64,000 nt of DNA, taken from assembly GCF_024362695.1 (NCBI RefSeq), contig NC_065422.1:2480001-2544000 (forward strand), in the 5' to 3' direction. Shown piece after piece: positions 51,701 through 63,016 of the stretch. The stretch's first letter is position 1. The number at the start of each line of letters is the position of its first letter. A model generated the notes under the pieces. The model saw nothing but the letters and a program-made list of their open reading frames with translations, was not told where the DNA came from and ran no database searches. A program made the translations under genes and the position numbers. This DNA comes from Pectinophora gossypiella (lineage: Eukaryota > Arthropoda > Insecta > Lepidoptera > Gelechiidae).

Positions 51701-52039
51701 GACAGTAGACCCTGTCACAGTCACCAACCCTGGTGGTGAGGTTACTCATCAACCATTGACAACCCACTCGACAGAAGAAGTCTGATACGTTAGCCATATA
51801 AGATTTATCATACTAAAGTAATTCTAAATACGAGTATTTATTTTATTTACTTTATAATTATAATTATTATCAATGATAAAAAAGTAATTACAAATACTAA
51901 CCGTGTTAACGTCCTTAAATAACATAATTAAGTGAGTCACAAACGATACGAGTAACTCAGACACATACATTCACGCCCCTATTCCCTATTAGGGTGGCCA
52001 GTACCACTAGTGACCAGAATATAACTTCAAGCATGAATA

Positions 52040-52268
52040 CAGGGTGTTAGTGACATCGTAACGAATACTGAGGGGGATGATTCAGACCATGATTCTGAGT
52101 TGAATTTCCAGTGGAATTTCCCGTCCGAAAATTCATTACAATTTTAGTTTTCTTTTTAATTATTTTCCGTCGGAATCTTTTGTCACGGAAAATTCCACTT
52201 GATATCAACTCAGAATCATGGTCTGAATCATCCCTTAAAGTTTTCGTTACGATGTCACTAACACCCTG
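52040..52268. mobile_element. Palindromic MITE, family M1, best copy
   Basis: Ends CAGGGTGTTAGTGACATCGT and, read inward, CAGGGTGTTAGTGACATCGT, are identical, and TA flanks each (52038-52039, 52269-52270). Length 229 bp, arms about 100 bp. The TA duplication and CAGGGTG terminus point to the Tc1/mariner group. The 70-codon frame across it is a by-product. Confidence 0.93.
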
Positions 52269-52269
52269 T

Positions 52270-54261
52270 ATACCGTACGGTCACACCCTGGACACTCCAT
52301 ACAAAAATCTAATTCTTACCTAACGCGTAAGTGCCAACGAGACAGATCATCCGTGCTCTCCCTCTTACTCCTTAGCGTCTTACGGCCGTTGAAGACTAAA
52401 GTTTGGCTAAAAATCCCATTGAATTCACTGGGTTGACCCCGCCGGCTCTAGTTGGCCCGAAACGTCTCAACAGGGTCTCACCCGGTGGGCTACATACGTT
52501 AGGGACTATGGGACTTTATGTAGGTGGTAGAGTAAAGATAAAATCACTCGTAATGTTCAACGTTTTCTTGTATTTTTAAATAAATTATAATGCAGAACAC
52601 TCTCTTCTAATGTCTAACAGCCGCCCTCTTCCCCATTCCGCAATCCTCCCTTCTCTCTCGCTCACTCATCACTCTCTCTCTCTCATACACCTTAACATTC
52701 CGTTTCATTCAAACTACGATTCCACGTATGTATAGTATGAAGGTATTTAGCATTTACTTGTTTAAAACATATCTTATTAATATGTAATTATATGATTGAA
52801 GGGTTGTTTGAGAGCAGAAAATAATAAAAAAGTGGGTAAGGCTCACACCGTAAAATAAAGAAATAAAGAAATTAAGTAAGTATTTATTATCAGAGGACTC
52901 CACAGTAACAATAAAAAAATAGTAGGGGAAAAAAATGTCTTATTACACGAAATTACAAATTAACAGAAACGTAAAAATAATAATAAAATATAAGTAAAAT
53001 GTTGGTCGTAACAGTCATGTGGCGGTGGTAAATACTTACAAAGGAATAATCCAAATCTTTTATAAATAATTTAATAAAAAATAATTTAATACAACACCTT
53101 ATTTATTTTATTTTAGGTTTTTATTTTGTTTTTTTATTTAATTTAAATTTAATTTAGTAACCCTGACACCAGGGTTGATGAAGTTGGTACTCCGCCTCAC
53201 AACCCACTCGATAGAAGAGAATTAATATATAAGTAGTATAGTCGTTTAATATAGAGGTGGAACCTGGAGCCTGACAGAGGGCAGCAGTAACTGTCAGTAC
53301 TATTCAGAGGCGGAGAACACGACTTTGAAATATACTTCTCTGGGCGCCATCACACTCGCGTCAGAGTACTGCGGGGCGGAAGGCAAGAGGGAAACCACTG
53401 CCCTATTTTTCCCTAAAAAAGTAGCATGGAGAATGCTGCACCACACCGACGAGAGAGTGGCTATAAAATTAGTAATGAATATCTAATATGATATTATATT
53501 TATTATTATAAAATGTTATATCTTATCGAAAAGGTTGTTATTACATTAAATTAATTAATTAATTTAACAATTCATTTCAAACAATTCTCAAGCTCATAAT
53601 TACAAAATCAAAATGCACTATAAAAGTAAGTAGTAAATAGAATTAATTACATTAAAACAATCAAATAAATATATAAATTTATTTATTAATAAAAACTTAG
53701 CTTAACTTTATCAAATAAATTAAATAAAATTATTTATCTACCTAGAAAACCTTTAAAAACATTACCCTCCTTTACGTCGCGCATTGGGGTCATAGCACGG
53801 AATATAAGAAAGAGTTGCATTTTGTATGAGAACTTCTGTCGCTGGTACAACCTAACTCTCTTTTACTACTACTCCTGCAAACAGATAACTACGATAGCTC
53901 TACTTCTCGAATTCCACAGCCACTTCACGGGCAATATATATTTACGGGCACAGCACAGGCACTAACAATGGCTGGCAATGGCTTTGGCTGTCGAATACAA
54001 ACTGCCTGCCTGAGTTAATAATAATATATATATTTCTGCTATTTTATCATTACTTTTCGTAAGATACTGCATACAAAAGTATTTTTTTGTTAAATGGCCG
54101 AAAATACTAAGGTTTTTAGCTTTCCTGTGAAAACATCCTTTTAATATATACTATCGCAGAGCTCCGTGCGTTGTAAAGTTTGCGGACGAATGGAGTGCAA
54201 AGTTGAATACTTGTATGGCGCGCGTTTCGCGCTCACTTGGCCCTTTCAACCTCATGCTTCT
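52270..54261. other. Spacer with repeat fragments
   Basis: 53156-53222 is a SINE B tail (+) and 53425-53500 an RTE tail remnant (GAGAATGCTGCACCACACCG). 52620-52690 is a CT-rich stretch (TCTCTCTCGCTCACTC). The rest is AT-rich; no exon seen. Confidence 0.5.
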
Positions 54262-54350
54262 ATTCTGTGGTTTAGTCGGATGAGATGTTCATTACGTAAA
54301 CATGACGATTCAAAGTGTAACCATGTTTCATACTGAATAAAGAATTTATT
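54262..54350 (+). repeat. E1 3' UTR fragment
   Basis: TTTAGTCGGATGAGATGTTC through CATACTGAATAAAGAATTTA matches E1 9280-9360 with about 10 percent divergence, an older copy than 50795-51329. Confidence 0.75.
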
Positions 54351-54916
54351 TGCTAGTTGTATGGCGCGCGTTTCGCTCACTTTTCGCGTTTCCAAACTCT
54401 CTTCTATTCCGTCGGAAATGGCGTATGAATTGATGAACATACCTGTAAGTGTTGATAGTGTAGCGTGGACACGATCAAGCTCCTGACTGCCACCAACGAG
54501 TGCTGATCAGCAAGCTAACTGATTGATACTGAGACGCTGATAACAGCTGATAATGACTGGTAGGTATCCACATAGTGCTGAGTCAGTATGCACTAGCTCT
54601 GTCAGTTGTTATGTGACGTCGCTTTAGGAAAACCCAATTACAAGTAGGTATATTTTATGAATCATAAAATTACATACAAACAATATGTATTATATTTATG
54701 TTGATGTAACATAAACAAGGAAGGAAGGAAGGAATTGGCCTTTGATAGACAAGAATGGAGAATGCTACACCGACAAGAGCGTGGCTTTTAATTAGTGATG
54801 ATGAACATAAACAAAAACAGAAAGCTCGGTGAGGCGTGGGTACTTAGTTCATCTTGCGATGGACCTCTGACTATTCCCATTGGGATAAAGTCGTGTGTAG
54901 TAGTGAAAACAAATCA
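54351..54916 (+). other. Repeat fragments
   Basis: 54715-54800 is an RTE tail remnant (AAGGAATTGGCCTTTGATAG, CTACACCGACAAGAGCGTGG). 54817-54900 matches 50090-50150 (GAAAGCTCGGTGAGGCGTGG, GATGGACCTCTGACTATTCC), a repeat that I recognise as common in Lepidoptera. Confidence 0.5.
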
Positions 54917-55275
54917 TAATATAAATAAACTAGCCTATATACATCCCTCTGCTGGGAACAAGCCTCAATAAACCGGAGGGAGTATTGAGTATACTCCACC
55001 ACGCTGCTCCACCGCGAGTTTGTAGCCCGATTGGACTAGTAGCCCAGTACCAACAGTTTAATGTGCCTTCTGAAGCACAGAATCATGTTACTTTTCCGGA
55101 CAATCAGGTGAATCATGCCTATAATGCAATGTCTTTACCAAACAAAGAACAGTCTCTCAAAATAACTTCGACAATGTCCCCATCGGATATCGAACCCGGA
55201 TATGGGTACAGATCGTCCCAACGCTCTCGTCCTAATCCAACCTAACCTAACTTAACCACTAGAACCACAGAGGCT
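54917..55275 (-). repeat. SINE family C, full length, diverged
   Basis: It has the C tail (CCACCACGCTGCTCCACCGC on the plus strand), core (AATGTGCCTTCTGAAGCACA) and B box (TATCGAACCCGGATAT); an extra stretch (CCTAATCCAACCTAACCTAA) interrupts the head near 55230. Confidence 0.85.
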
Positions 55276-55516
55276 GCTAAAATATATATAAAAAAATCAC
55301 AATTCAAATTGTCCTCATGCCAGACAGTTGGTGTAGGAAATGGAAGACAGCTTTAAATAATAATATTTACATTTTGTACAATATTTTAGTATAAATTATT
55401 GAACGCATCTTATGATTATTAATTATTAAAAAATCATTATGAATCTGTAACCGGTAAACTTATGAGATTTCCAACACCACACCACTCTGCCTCCAATTGC
55501 ATATTATAAGCCCTGA

Positions 55517-58500
55517 CTACCCTAATAGACCGCATGTGACGATGTTCAAACAACCCCTGGAGTCTCCTTCGGGCTGGGCGGCTACCACCCGCTTTTTTTT
55601 CTTGCCATTAGCATCGTAGTGTTTATCCTCCTGTGAAAGAACAATAAATTAATTTTAGAATCAACCACAAGAATCAAGCCACATCGAAGCAATTCATCTA
55701 AGACCGAATGTTCTTTATAAATCCAAACCCCATTGTTTGACTATTGTGTGTGGAAATCTCGGTCTTAAGAGGCTAAAAATGCAAAATTGCTATTTGACAG
55801 CTGCGCGCAATACCAACAAATGTCAAATAGCAATATTGCTTTTTTTAGATGAATGAGAGACTTCCCAGGCTATTTTCCTCAAAAACAATGTAAGTAGATG
55901 GCACCGTACAATACAACAATACAAATACACTTTATTGCACCAAAATAAAAAAGAAATAATTACAAAAGACTCTTAACTAAGTACATGGCAAATGGCGGCC
56001 TTGTCGCTTAAAGCGATTTCTTCCAGACAACCATAAGGTGAGGAAGAGTGTAAAATTTAAAAGATTGCGGGTACAAAATATAAGTACAACTTACCAATAG
56101 ATACATACAAATAAATAAAGATAAAAGAAAAGATTCCCCGATTTTCCGAGATTTGCCGTAAAGATTTCCCTTCGTTTAACCTTCTAATTTCGATAACACT
56201 TATACATCTTTTGTATTTGTTTTTGGGTATAAATGACTAACCTTTTAATACACCCAGGCACAATTACATCTTCCACCTATAGTTATTCTGATCAAAATAA
56301 TGAGAAGCAATGTAGGATAACAATGTAATTCTATACATAATGTGATCCAAATATCAAGCAACAATTATTTTTATATATGATGTGGCCTTTTTAGCGGTTC
56401 TCTATTTATACTCATAAAATTATATATAATAAATTACCATGGCATAATGTTACTTGTCCTATTATTAGTTACGCATAGTATTAATTTGTCATAACTTTTC
56501 AAGCATAATTTTGAAATTCATAACTACTATAAGCATAATAATTAATGACAATAATGATATATAAGCATAATTATTATAAGCATAAAAACTATACTCCAAA
56601 TAAGAAAAGTTTTGGCACAACTTTGAACATTTCGGAAACTTACTTTTTCCTTGGCTGCATTTGGTTCATGATTGTAATTTTTATATTTTTTGTGGTCATC
56701 ATTCAGTATACGTGTGTAAGATAAACATGCTGGCGGCGTAGGGCCGCACCCTAACCTACTGTTATGCCTTGTAAAAAATATGACAAAACACTATTATTCT
56801 AAAAAAGAATTATGAATACCTATTTATATGCGAATCAAATTAATACCAACAAATATTAGTCTAAACATAAGTTATACCTAACAAACTAGTATTCTTAGAT
56901 GTTATTATGGGAAAGTACTATTATGCTAAAAAACGTTATGCAAAAAAGATTATGGTAATTAAAATTATGACAAAACCATTTATGCATTTTAAGAGAATCC
57001 CCTTTTTAGCTCCTAAGTTCAATCGTTAGTTCGCGGTTTGTCAGGAAATAAAAACATACATAGACTTACATCAACTCACGCTTATTTCCCACCGGGGTAA
57101 GCAGAAACTATGGAATTCCATTTGCATCGATCCTGACACATTTCTCTTGCTTCCTCCACATTCATCAATCGTTTCATACACGCACGCCGGTTCAGAGTAG
57201 ATCGTACTGAACCTTTTCTAAAAACATCTCCAATTTCCAATTTTATTTTTTCCAGGAGGGAAACCACTGCCATATTTTTACCTAAAACGTAGCATAGAGA
57301 ATCAATGCTACACCGACAAGAGCGTGGCTCTTAAATTAGTGATGAGCGGTAAGTACTTCTCAGTCTTCTTCTTCTATCGTGTGGGTTGTGAGGTAAATTA
57401 CCAACCTCATCAACCCTGGTGTAAGGGTTACTATTGAGCCGCCAAAGGCCCCTGACATGGCTCATGTAACGACTACTTACTTACATCAGTAAGAAGTAAC
57501 CGGGACCAACGGCTTAACGTGCCTTCCGAAGCACGGATCATTAGTTACTTTCGGACAATCTGGTGATCAGCCAGTAATGTCCTAACCAAACTAGGGATCA
57601 CAAAGTGATTTTTGTGATATGTCCCCACGGAGATTCGACCCCGGGACCTCCGGATCGTGAGCCCAACGCTCAACCACTGGACCACGGAGGCCGTTGAAAG
57701 GACTCAAGTTATCTAACTGTTTTATCTGTGATTTAAGCTTAAAATAAGTAAAAGTACATACTTAAGTAAATAATTAATGATGACAACCATTAGGATAATC
57801 CAGAGCGGATGTATAAGAACTCCCCGTACGGGCATTTACACAGTGAGTATGTATAACTAATTATCTTAAAGAAAAACATTGTAGAAGAAAAAAATGTTGA
57901 GGAAATCTGTTGTGACTTCCGTTCGTCCTTCCGTCGTTTCCACCGGGAATCAAATTGTCAGCGAAACGAGCTGATGACGAGTGAGGAGGATTACCAAGCT
58001 CAGCAACCCTGGTGTCAGGTTTATTACTGAGCCGCCATAGGCCCCTGACATGACTCATGTATCAACTACGTACTTACATCAGTAAGTAATAATAGGCATT
58101 TTTATCGTTTAGGTAATAATTTAATCTTATAATAAGCTTTTTTACATAAAGTAAGCTTCACATGAGCTTTAAATTTATTTTCTGACAAAAATACAGTCTG
58201 GTATTTTATTTTGAAAACGTATACATAACTTTTTGTTTCTTTTTCGTTCATTATATATTTTTGTATATTAGTTTTTATATTGTTTTCTCGTCATACAGCG
58301 CATTAGGTTACACTGTGATGTTATATGTACCTTTATAAATAAATAAATAAATCACCCCTAGAAAAGGTAAATTTAATTTATACCAAGGGCTGGTGGTCTT
58401 CTTCTATATAGTATACCGAAACCTTCCATTCATCATTATCATCTCTCTAGCGTTATTCCGTTTTCACAGGGTTTGCTTACCGGTTTTTTCCGGTTTTTTA

Positions 58501-61500
58501 CAGAAGTCAATGCCTGCCTTCTAAACCTTTTAAAGGGAAAACCAGCCCAATACCGGATAGGTCGTATAATTATGAAGCGCATTTCTCGGTAATTTCGTTT
58601 TCCTACGACACTGCATGTCATATCCATTTAATACGGTCGTAAGAGATGACTCCAGTAATCTATCCCGGGTCATCTGTGTAACTGTACTTACTAATCAAGT
58701 AGCAGATGTCACATCCATAAGTCACAAACCTGCGTTTATATTAGAGGAAGAATTGAGATCGACTTTTATGAGATAGATCTGAAATAACCGCGATCAGATC
58801 CAGAATGTTTTAACCTCCTAAGGCCGAGATTTCCAGACACAATAGTTAAACAATGGGATTTGGATTTTACAAGAACATTCGGTCTTACGACTATAAAGAA
58901 ACGCCAGTAGGCTCTGCACGGTAACCGCGCCGCCTTCGACCAATAGACGTTTGACGTCCATCTACGTAGATAGCATTCGTATCGTTTATTAGTCGAAACG
59001 CTCAATATATATCGCGCCGCCCGCGCCCGAGGCACAGTTGTCATGCAGCTGGTCACCCGGCTGGTTAAGACTATTCTAAACCGGTGAGCATGTATGAAGT
59101 GTTAAATAAGAGTGAAAGAAGCGAAAGTGGTGTGTCAGGATCGTAGTAAGTGTACCCCAATGGAAAATAGGCGTGATCTTAAGTATGTATTATTAAAGTT
59201 AATACACATAAACATAACATAAACAGCCTATATGCGTCCCACTGCTGGGCACAAGCCTCCCCTCAATCAACCGGAGGGGGTAGGCGGTATTAAAGTGAAT
59301 ATAAAATTAATATAGAAATAGTTTATTTTAAAAGGACGCCACACAAAAATATGAGACAGTAACATTATTTAAAAAATATATATAATGTTGGTGACATCGT
59401 AACGAAAACTTTGATGGATGATTGATACCATGATTCTGAATTCGAAGTATAGAACAGAAAATAATTGAAAAAAAACTAAAAAAATCATGAATTTTGCGAC
59501 GGAAAATTCAAATAGATATCAACTCAGTATCATGGTCTGAATCATGCCCTTCAATATTCGTTACGATGTCACTAACACCCTGTATAATGTATATTATTAT
59601 TAGGTGTGATTTAACTATTTAAACCGTATGTAGGCGTCATTTTATTATTTAACCTATTTAGCCTATTTCCCATTGGGGTAGGCAGGGAGCACGGAGATAC
59701 ACTTACTACGATCCTGGGACACCACTATCGCTTCTTCCACTCTTCGGAAAAGGGTGGACACCTTTTCCCGCTTCAGCTTATCACCCAACGCACAACATTA
59801 CATCATCTCGATTAGGCTGCCTTTTGTTTACTGTCACCCGTCGCACACCCCACCATAGTAATGGATTACAACTGCTAGTACGTCAAATGGATGAGACTGT
59901 TGCGTCGAGGACTAACAGCTGCGACAGCGGAGACTGAGGAATATAGTTTAATTCCCGTCATCAGTACCAGTGATGGACCGTTCCCGAGAATGTTCCCACT
60001 TTTTTCGAAAAGACGCAAAACTTGTGTAAAAGGAGATCTGTTACTTAACCTTTAGGCAGATAAGACAGATAAAGAAAAACAGCTAGTGGCTCATCACTGG
60101 TCAATACTAAGGCGATTGTCACTTTTAAAGATTCAGGCACTTTATACATAGTAAACTATTTTCAACGACACATTATTAAAAAAAAACATATTAAAAAAAA
60201 ATGATAGTGAAATGAGGGTAGTTACACCTACAACACTTGCGCAATGACAACCACTCGCCGCGCCAGTCATACCGCGACCACGGTCGCTGCGACGCGGCCG
60301 AAGCGGCGGGAAAAACTTATTTAACATTTGATCGCGTATCGACCGTTCGACCGTACGACCGCATATTATGTTAGAAAGGATATTAATCCTTCTGTCGGTT
60401 TTTGCGACATGCCTGGAAAGATTAAGCAGCTTAGAAACCACAAATTACATATGTATGTATGTGTATAATAGATATATAATTTGGACACTGACACAAAAAG
60501 ACAGAGAAAGGTGTTGGAGGAAGATGGCAAGAATAAGTTGTGGGGACAGAAAGGATTACTAATGTGGAAGTGCTAGTAAGAGTAAGGGAAAAGAGGCAAA
60601 TATTGAGAGTTATTGAGAACAGAAGAGCCAAGATGATTGGACACTTAATAAGACACGACGAATTTATTAAAAACATCATAGAAGGGAAGCTACAAGGAAA
60701 GAGAGGAAGGGGAAGACCAAGAAGAGCTTACATGGAACAGATCAAAGAGAAGGCGAACGTGTCTTATAAGGGAGTGAATGAATTGGTCTTTAGACAAGAA
60801 TGGAGAATGCTACACCGACAAGAGCGTGACTCTTAAATTAGTGATGGTAGCAAATATGTGTGGTATACCTCGACCAGCTCTCCGATCTTGTACTTGGCGA
60901 GGATGGCCTTGGCGTCGGAGCTGTGGCCTACGTCATTGAAGTCCGTGGTGCCATCTCTGCCGGCGCGGTCCTGCAGCGCGTCGACGCCGCCGGGGTGCTA
61001 AAAATATTAACAATTAGGTATTTAGTTCAATGTACTAAGGTCTGGGGTGTTTGTGTAACTTAATTTATATCTTGACTGATAAAAAGCCTATCCCGTCACA
61101 TAACAATATACAATACAAATATTTTATTTATTATATTTATTTTATTTCCATAATTCTTAAACAATATCTTTACAGGTATACCCAATGCGATATCGATACA
61201 TAAATGCGATTAAATATTTTATAAAACAAAGTATGAACACACCCACAACATAACATCTATTACCCACTGAAATAATTTAGAGACCGTTATGCACACAACA
61301 TACATAACAAGTTTTACACACTAGAACGAAGGATACAATACAATCTGGCGGCCTTAGTGCTAAGCAACAATTTCTTCCAGGCAACCAGTGGCAAGAAAAC
61401 ATTTATCACAATTGGTGCGAGACGGACAGTATAATAATAATTATATAGGTTGAGGAGCTCGGTGGCGCAGGGGTAAACGCGCTCGGTCTGCGATTGTTGA

Positions 61501-62235
61501 AGTTAAGCAACTTTCGCAAAGGCCGGTCATAGGATGGGTGACCACAAAAAAAAAAAAAGTTTTCATCTCGAGCTCCTCCGTGCTTCGGAAGGCACGTTAA
61601 GCCGTTGGTCCCGGCTGCATTAGCAGTCGTTAATATCCATCAATCCGCGCTGGGCCCGCGTGATGGTTTAAGGCCCGATCTCCCTATCCATCCACAGGGA
61701 AGGCCCGTGCCCCAGCAGTGGGGACCTTAAAGGGCTGGTGATGATGATGATGATGGTTTATAATTATATTATATTGGTTTTGTTTTGCCTTTAATAAAGA
61801 CTTATTATAATTATTAAATCGGATTTTATATTGTAATGGGTTTTGTTTTGCCTTTAATAAAGAATTATTCTCTAAAAAACTCAAACTCTATTGTATATAT
61901 TATACACATATAGAGAGTAGTTTGTAGTTTTAGAGTTATAATATACACATGAAATTTTTAAAATAATATGATAAAAATACATAATAAAGTACAATACAAT
62001 GCTATTTAAAATTTCCGTCTTGGTGCAAGTGCAGCCAGCGATCGTCGGGTTTCTTCGTACAGCCAGTGACTAAGAATAGGACTTATTATAATACGCCATA
62101 AGTAATGATGCAGACCTCGTTGACGTAGCTGGTGACGTCATAGACAGAGTCCCGTATGATGATCCACAGCGGGCCGCCTCCTCGGCCCGTGCAGGTCGCC
62201 ACGTCCCCCCGCGTGAACTGCTTCACTTCATCCAT
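55517..62235 (-). CDS. Cytochrome b5-like protein, upstream copy (three coding exons)
   Basis: Coding exons in transcript order are 62235-62116, 60997-60869 and 55630-55517 (40, 43 and 37 codons plus stop; 120 residues). Exon 1 begins MDEVKQFTRGDVATCTGR; exon 2 has HPGGVDALQD and FNDVGHSSDAKAILAKYKIG, the usual b5 spacing around both heme-binding His residues; exon 3 begins EDKHYDANGKKKKR and ends CLNIVTCGLLG. Junctions follow GT-AG, phase 0. Introns are 1,118 and 5,238 bp. By eye it matches the downstream copy at about 30/40, 28/41 and 30/37 residues for the three exons. As there, an acceptor lies one base before the ATG and no membrane anchor is present. The regular heme pocket makes it the likelier of the two to keep the ancestral activity. 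I cannot tell which named b5 of other insects it corresponds to. Confidence 0.88.
55679..55870. mobile_element. G5 MITE carrying a small inserted element
   Basis: GCCACATCGAAGCAATTCAT at the left and GCTTTTTTTAGATGAATGAG at the right are G5 subterminal sequence, with AATGTCAAATAGCAATATTG between. A stretch of about 70 bp starting AAGACCGAATGTTCTTT and ending TCTCGGTCTTA interrupts it; the same stretch occurs inverted at 58810-58905. Confidence 0.6.
55909..56060 (-). repeat. 3' end of a Jockey-like LINE
   Basis: AAATACACTTTATTGCACCA, then AATGGCGGCCTTGTCGCTTA and GATTTCTTCCAGACAACCAT. This is the clearest copy of the tail family described at 16160-16330. Confidence 0.75.
56155..57057 (-). repeat. 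Family T copy followed by AT-rich sequence
   Basis: 56155-56385 contains TTCGTTTAACCTTCTAATTT, 'AATGACTAACCTTTTAATAC' and ACATAATGTGATCCAAATAT in the reverse order of the 35756 copy, and ends in a G5 end (ATGATGTGGCCTTTTTAGC). 56400-57000 is AT-rich with many irregular TAAGCATAAT/ATTATG units and no exon. Confidence 0.55.
57058..57273 (-). pseudogene. Family D, longest coding remnant
   Basis: The frame reads FRKGSVRSTLNRRACMKRLM then NVEEAREMCQDRCKWNSIVS AYPGGK and a stop. This is an RTE-like tail. Upstream residues (MAVVSLLEKIKLEIGD) may belong to the flank; TTGGAGATGTTTTTAGAAAA in the sense direction is shared with the 41540 copy. Confidence 0.75.
57367..57695 (-). repeat. SINE family B, full length
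   Basis: Reference copy for family B: tRNA-like head on the right (GGCCTCCGTGGTCCAGTGGT, B box GGGGTCGAATCTCCG), the body (GATCCCTAGTTTGGTTAGGA), the shared core (GTGCTTCGGAAGGCACGTTA) and the tail (CAGGGGCCTTTGGCGGCTCA, CCACACGATAGAAGAAGAAG on the minus strand). Confidence 0.95.
57987..58095 (-). repeat. SINE family B tail
   Basis: 'CCCTGGTGTCAGGTTTATTA', 'GAGCCGCCATAGGCCCCTGA', 'TACTTACATCAGTAAGTAAT'. It ends abruptly where a LINE tail begins. Confidence 0.85.
58096..58350 (-). pseudogene. Jockey/CR1-type RT tail and 3' UTR
   Basis: On the minus strand TTTTGTCAGAAAATAAATTT, then 'CATGTGAAGCTTACTTTATG' and 'AAAAAGCTTATTATAAGAT' match the 28500-28624 copy nearly base for base. The 3' end lies at TTTATAAATAAATAAATAAA near 58335. 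Confidence 0.75.
58433..59055. repeat. Dispersed repeat and small inverted-repeat element
   Basis: 58433-58620 is the best copy of the repeat with 'AGCGTTATTCCGTTTTCACA', 'GGGAAAACCAGCCCAATACC' and 'CGGTAATTTCGTTTTCCTAC'. 58810-58905 carries GGCCGAGATTTCCAGACACA ... AAGAACATTCGGTCTTA, the inverted counterpart of 55699-55765. A GC-richer stretch near 58915-59050 has an apparent 96-codon minus frame without any motif. Confidence 0.6.
59073..59285. repeat. Family D (+) and SINE C tail (minus)
   Basis: 59073-59190: CTATTCTAAACCGGTGAGCA, TGTGTCAGGATCGTAGTAAG and GGAAAATAGGCGTGATCTTA. 59206-59285: reverse complement of the SINE C end (CCTATATGCGTCCCACTGCT, AAGCCTCCCCTCAATCAACC). Confidence 0.75.
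59384..59587. mobile_element. Palindromic MITE, family M1
   Basis: Left arm TGTTGGTGACATCGTAACGA; right arm CGTTACGATGTCACTAACAC CCTGTA. The centre holds poly-A-rich sequence. A family D piece follows at about 59650-59745 (CCTATTTCCCATTGGGGTAG). Confidence 0.85.
59760..60470. other. Spacer, nothing recognised
   Basis: A locally GC-rich stretch at 60245-60320 (CACTCGCCGCGCCAGTCATA) lies within intron 2 of the upstream b5 gene. No repeat or exon can be assigned. Confidence 0.4.
60475..60836 (+). pseudogene. RTE-like RT tail, diverged family
   Basis: The first part reads WTLTQKDRERCWRKM and, in the next frame, EVLVRVREKRQILRVIENRR with GHLIRHDEFIKNIIEGKLQG, KRGRGRPRRAYMEQ and EWRMLHRQERDS. It is related to, but clearly different from, the copies at 23834 and 63481. 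It ends only about 33 bp before exon 2 of the upstream b5 gene, inside intron 2 and antisense to it. Confidence 0.82.
61100..61446 (-). repeat. Jockey-like LINE 3' end, diverged
   Basis: ACAATACAAATATTTTATTT at the left, 'CTGGCGGCCTTAGTGCTAAG' and 'CAATTTCTTCCAGGCAACCA' at the right; about 200 bp of AT-rich sequence lies between. It lies in intron 1 of the upstream b5 gene. Confidence 0.65.
61447..61759 (+). repeat. SINE family A, full length
   Basis: It is bounded by ATAATTATAT (61437-61446 and 61760-61769). The composition is the same as the reference copy at 39926-40234, with a longer A-run in the middle. Confidence 0.92.
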
Positions 62236-62261
62236 GCTGAAAACATATAAGTCACTGATTT

Positions 62262-62672
62262 AACATAATCAAACTCAAAAATATCTTTATATCTACAGTT
62301 TAGTGGAGGAGCTCGGTGACGCAACGGTATACGCGCTCGGTCTGCGATTGTTGAAGTTAAGCAACTTTCGCAAAGGCCGGTCATAGGATGGGTGACCACA
62401 AAAAAAAAGTTTTCATCTCGAGCTCCTCCGTGCTTCGGAAGGCACGTTAAGCCGTTGGTCCCGGCTGCATTAGCAGTCGTTAATAACCACCAATATGCAC
62501 TGGGCCCGCGTGGTGGTTTAAGGCCCGATCTCCCTATCCATCCATAGGGAAGGCCCGTGCCCCAGCAGTGGGGACGTTAATGGGCTGGTGATTGTGGCTA
62601 CAGTTTAGTATAGCCGTGGAAAAGTAGCTGCAAGAAAAACCTTGGCACAGTGCCCTAGACGCTCTTAAAAGT
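62262..62672 (-). repeat. E1 3' UTR copy interrupted by a SINE A
   Basis: 62262-62304 (AATCAAACTCAAAAATATCT) and 62598-62672 (ATAGCCGTGGAAAAGTAGCT, GCAAGAAAAACCTTGGCACA) are minus-strand E1 3' UTR. Between them is SINE A. Confidence 0.82.
62305..62597 (+). repeat. SINE family A inserted in an E1 remnant
   Basis: CTACAGTTTAGT occurs at 62293-62304 and 62598-62609. The head reads TGACGCAACGGTATACGCGC, two bases changed from the reference copy. The (GAT)n end is reduced to GATTGTGG. Confidence 0.93.
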
Positions 62673-62790
62673 AAATACAGTGTATAAGTTTTGCATTGCG
62701 CACTTACTTTTATATGCACAAATGTCAAATTGCAATATCGCTTTTTAGATGAATTGCTTCGATGTGGCCTTTTTAGCCAGTGCACTGATA
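62673..62790. repeat. G5 MITE fragment
   Basis: 'TTTTGCATTGCGCACTTACT', 'AAATGTCAAATTGCAATATC' and 'ATGAATTGCTTCGATGTGGC' with the end CCTTTTTAGCC; the G-run terminus is lost. Confidence 0.65.
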
Positions 62791-63016
62791 TGATTACGTA
62801 CGTACAAATCAATTCTCAAAGGACACTGTCGTAATCGGCGACCATCGATTTTGAGGTTTCCGTCGAAACAACTATTCATCTAGATATATATTTTTAGTTT
62901 TTCATGCTAATCGTATTTATATATAGTGCTCATTAATTAACACTGTAGTACTAATTTAGTATCATATTTCCATTATCCACTTTCTAGAACAAATAAATAT
63001 AAGTAATGATATTATA

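Noticed and set aside
58766..59056. 96-codon minus-strand protein
   Set aside because: It crosses the boundary of a small inverted-repeat element present elsewhere, so the frame is accidental.
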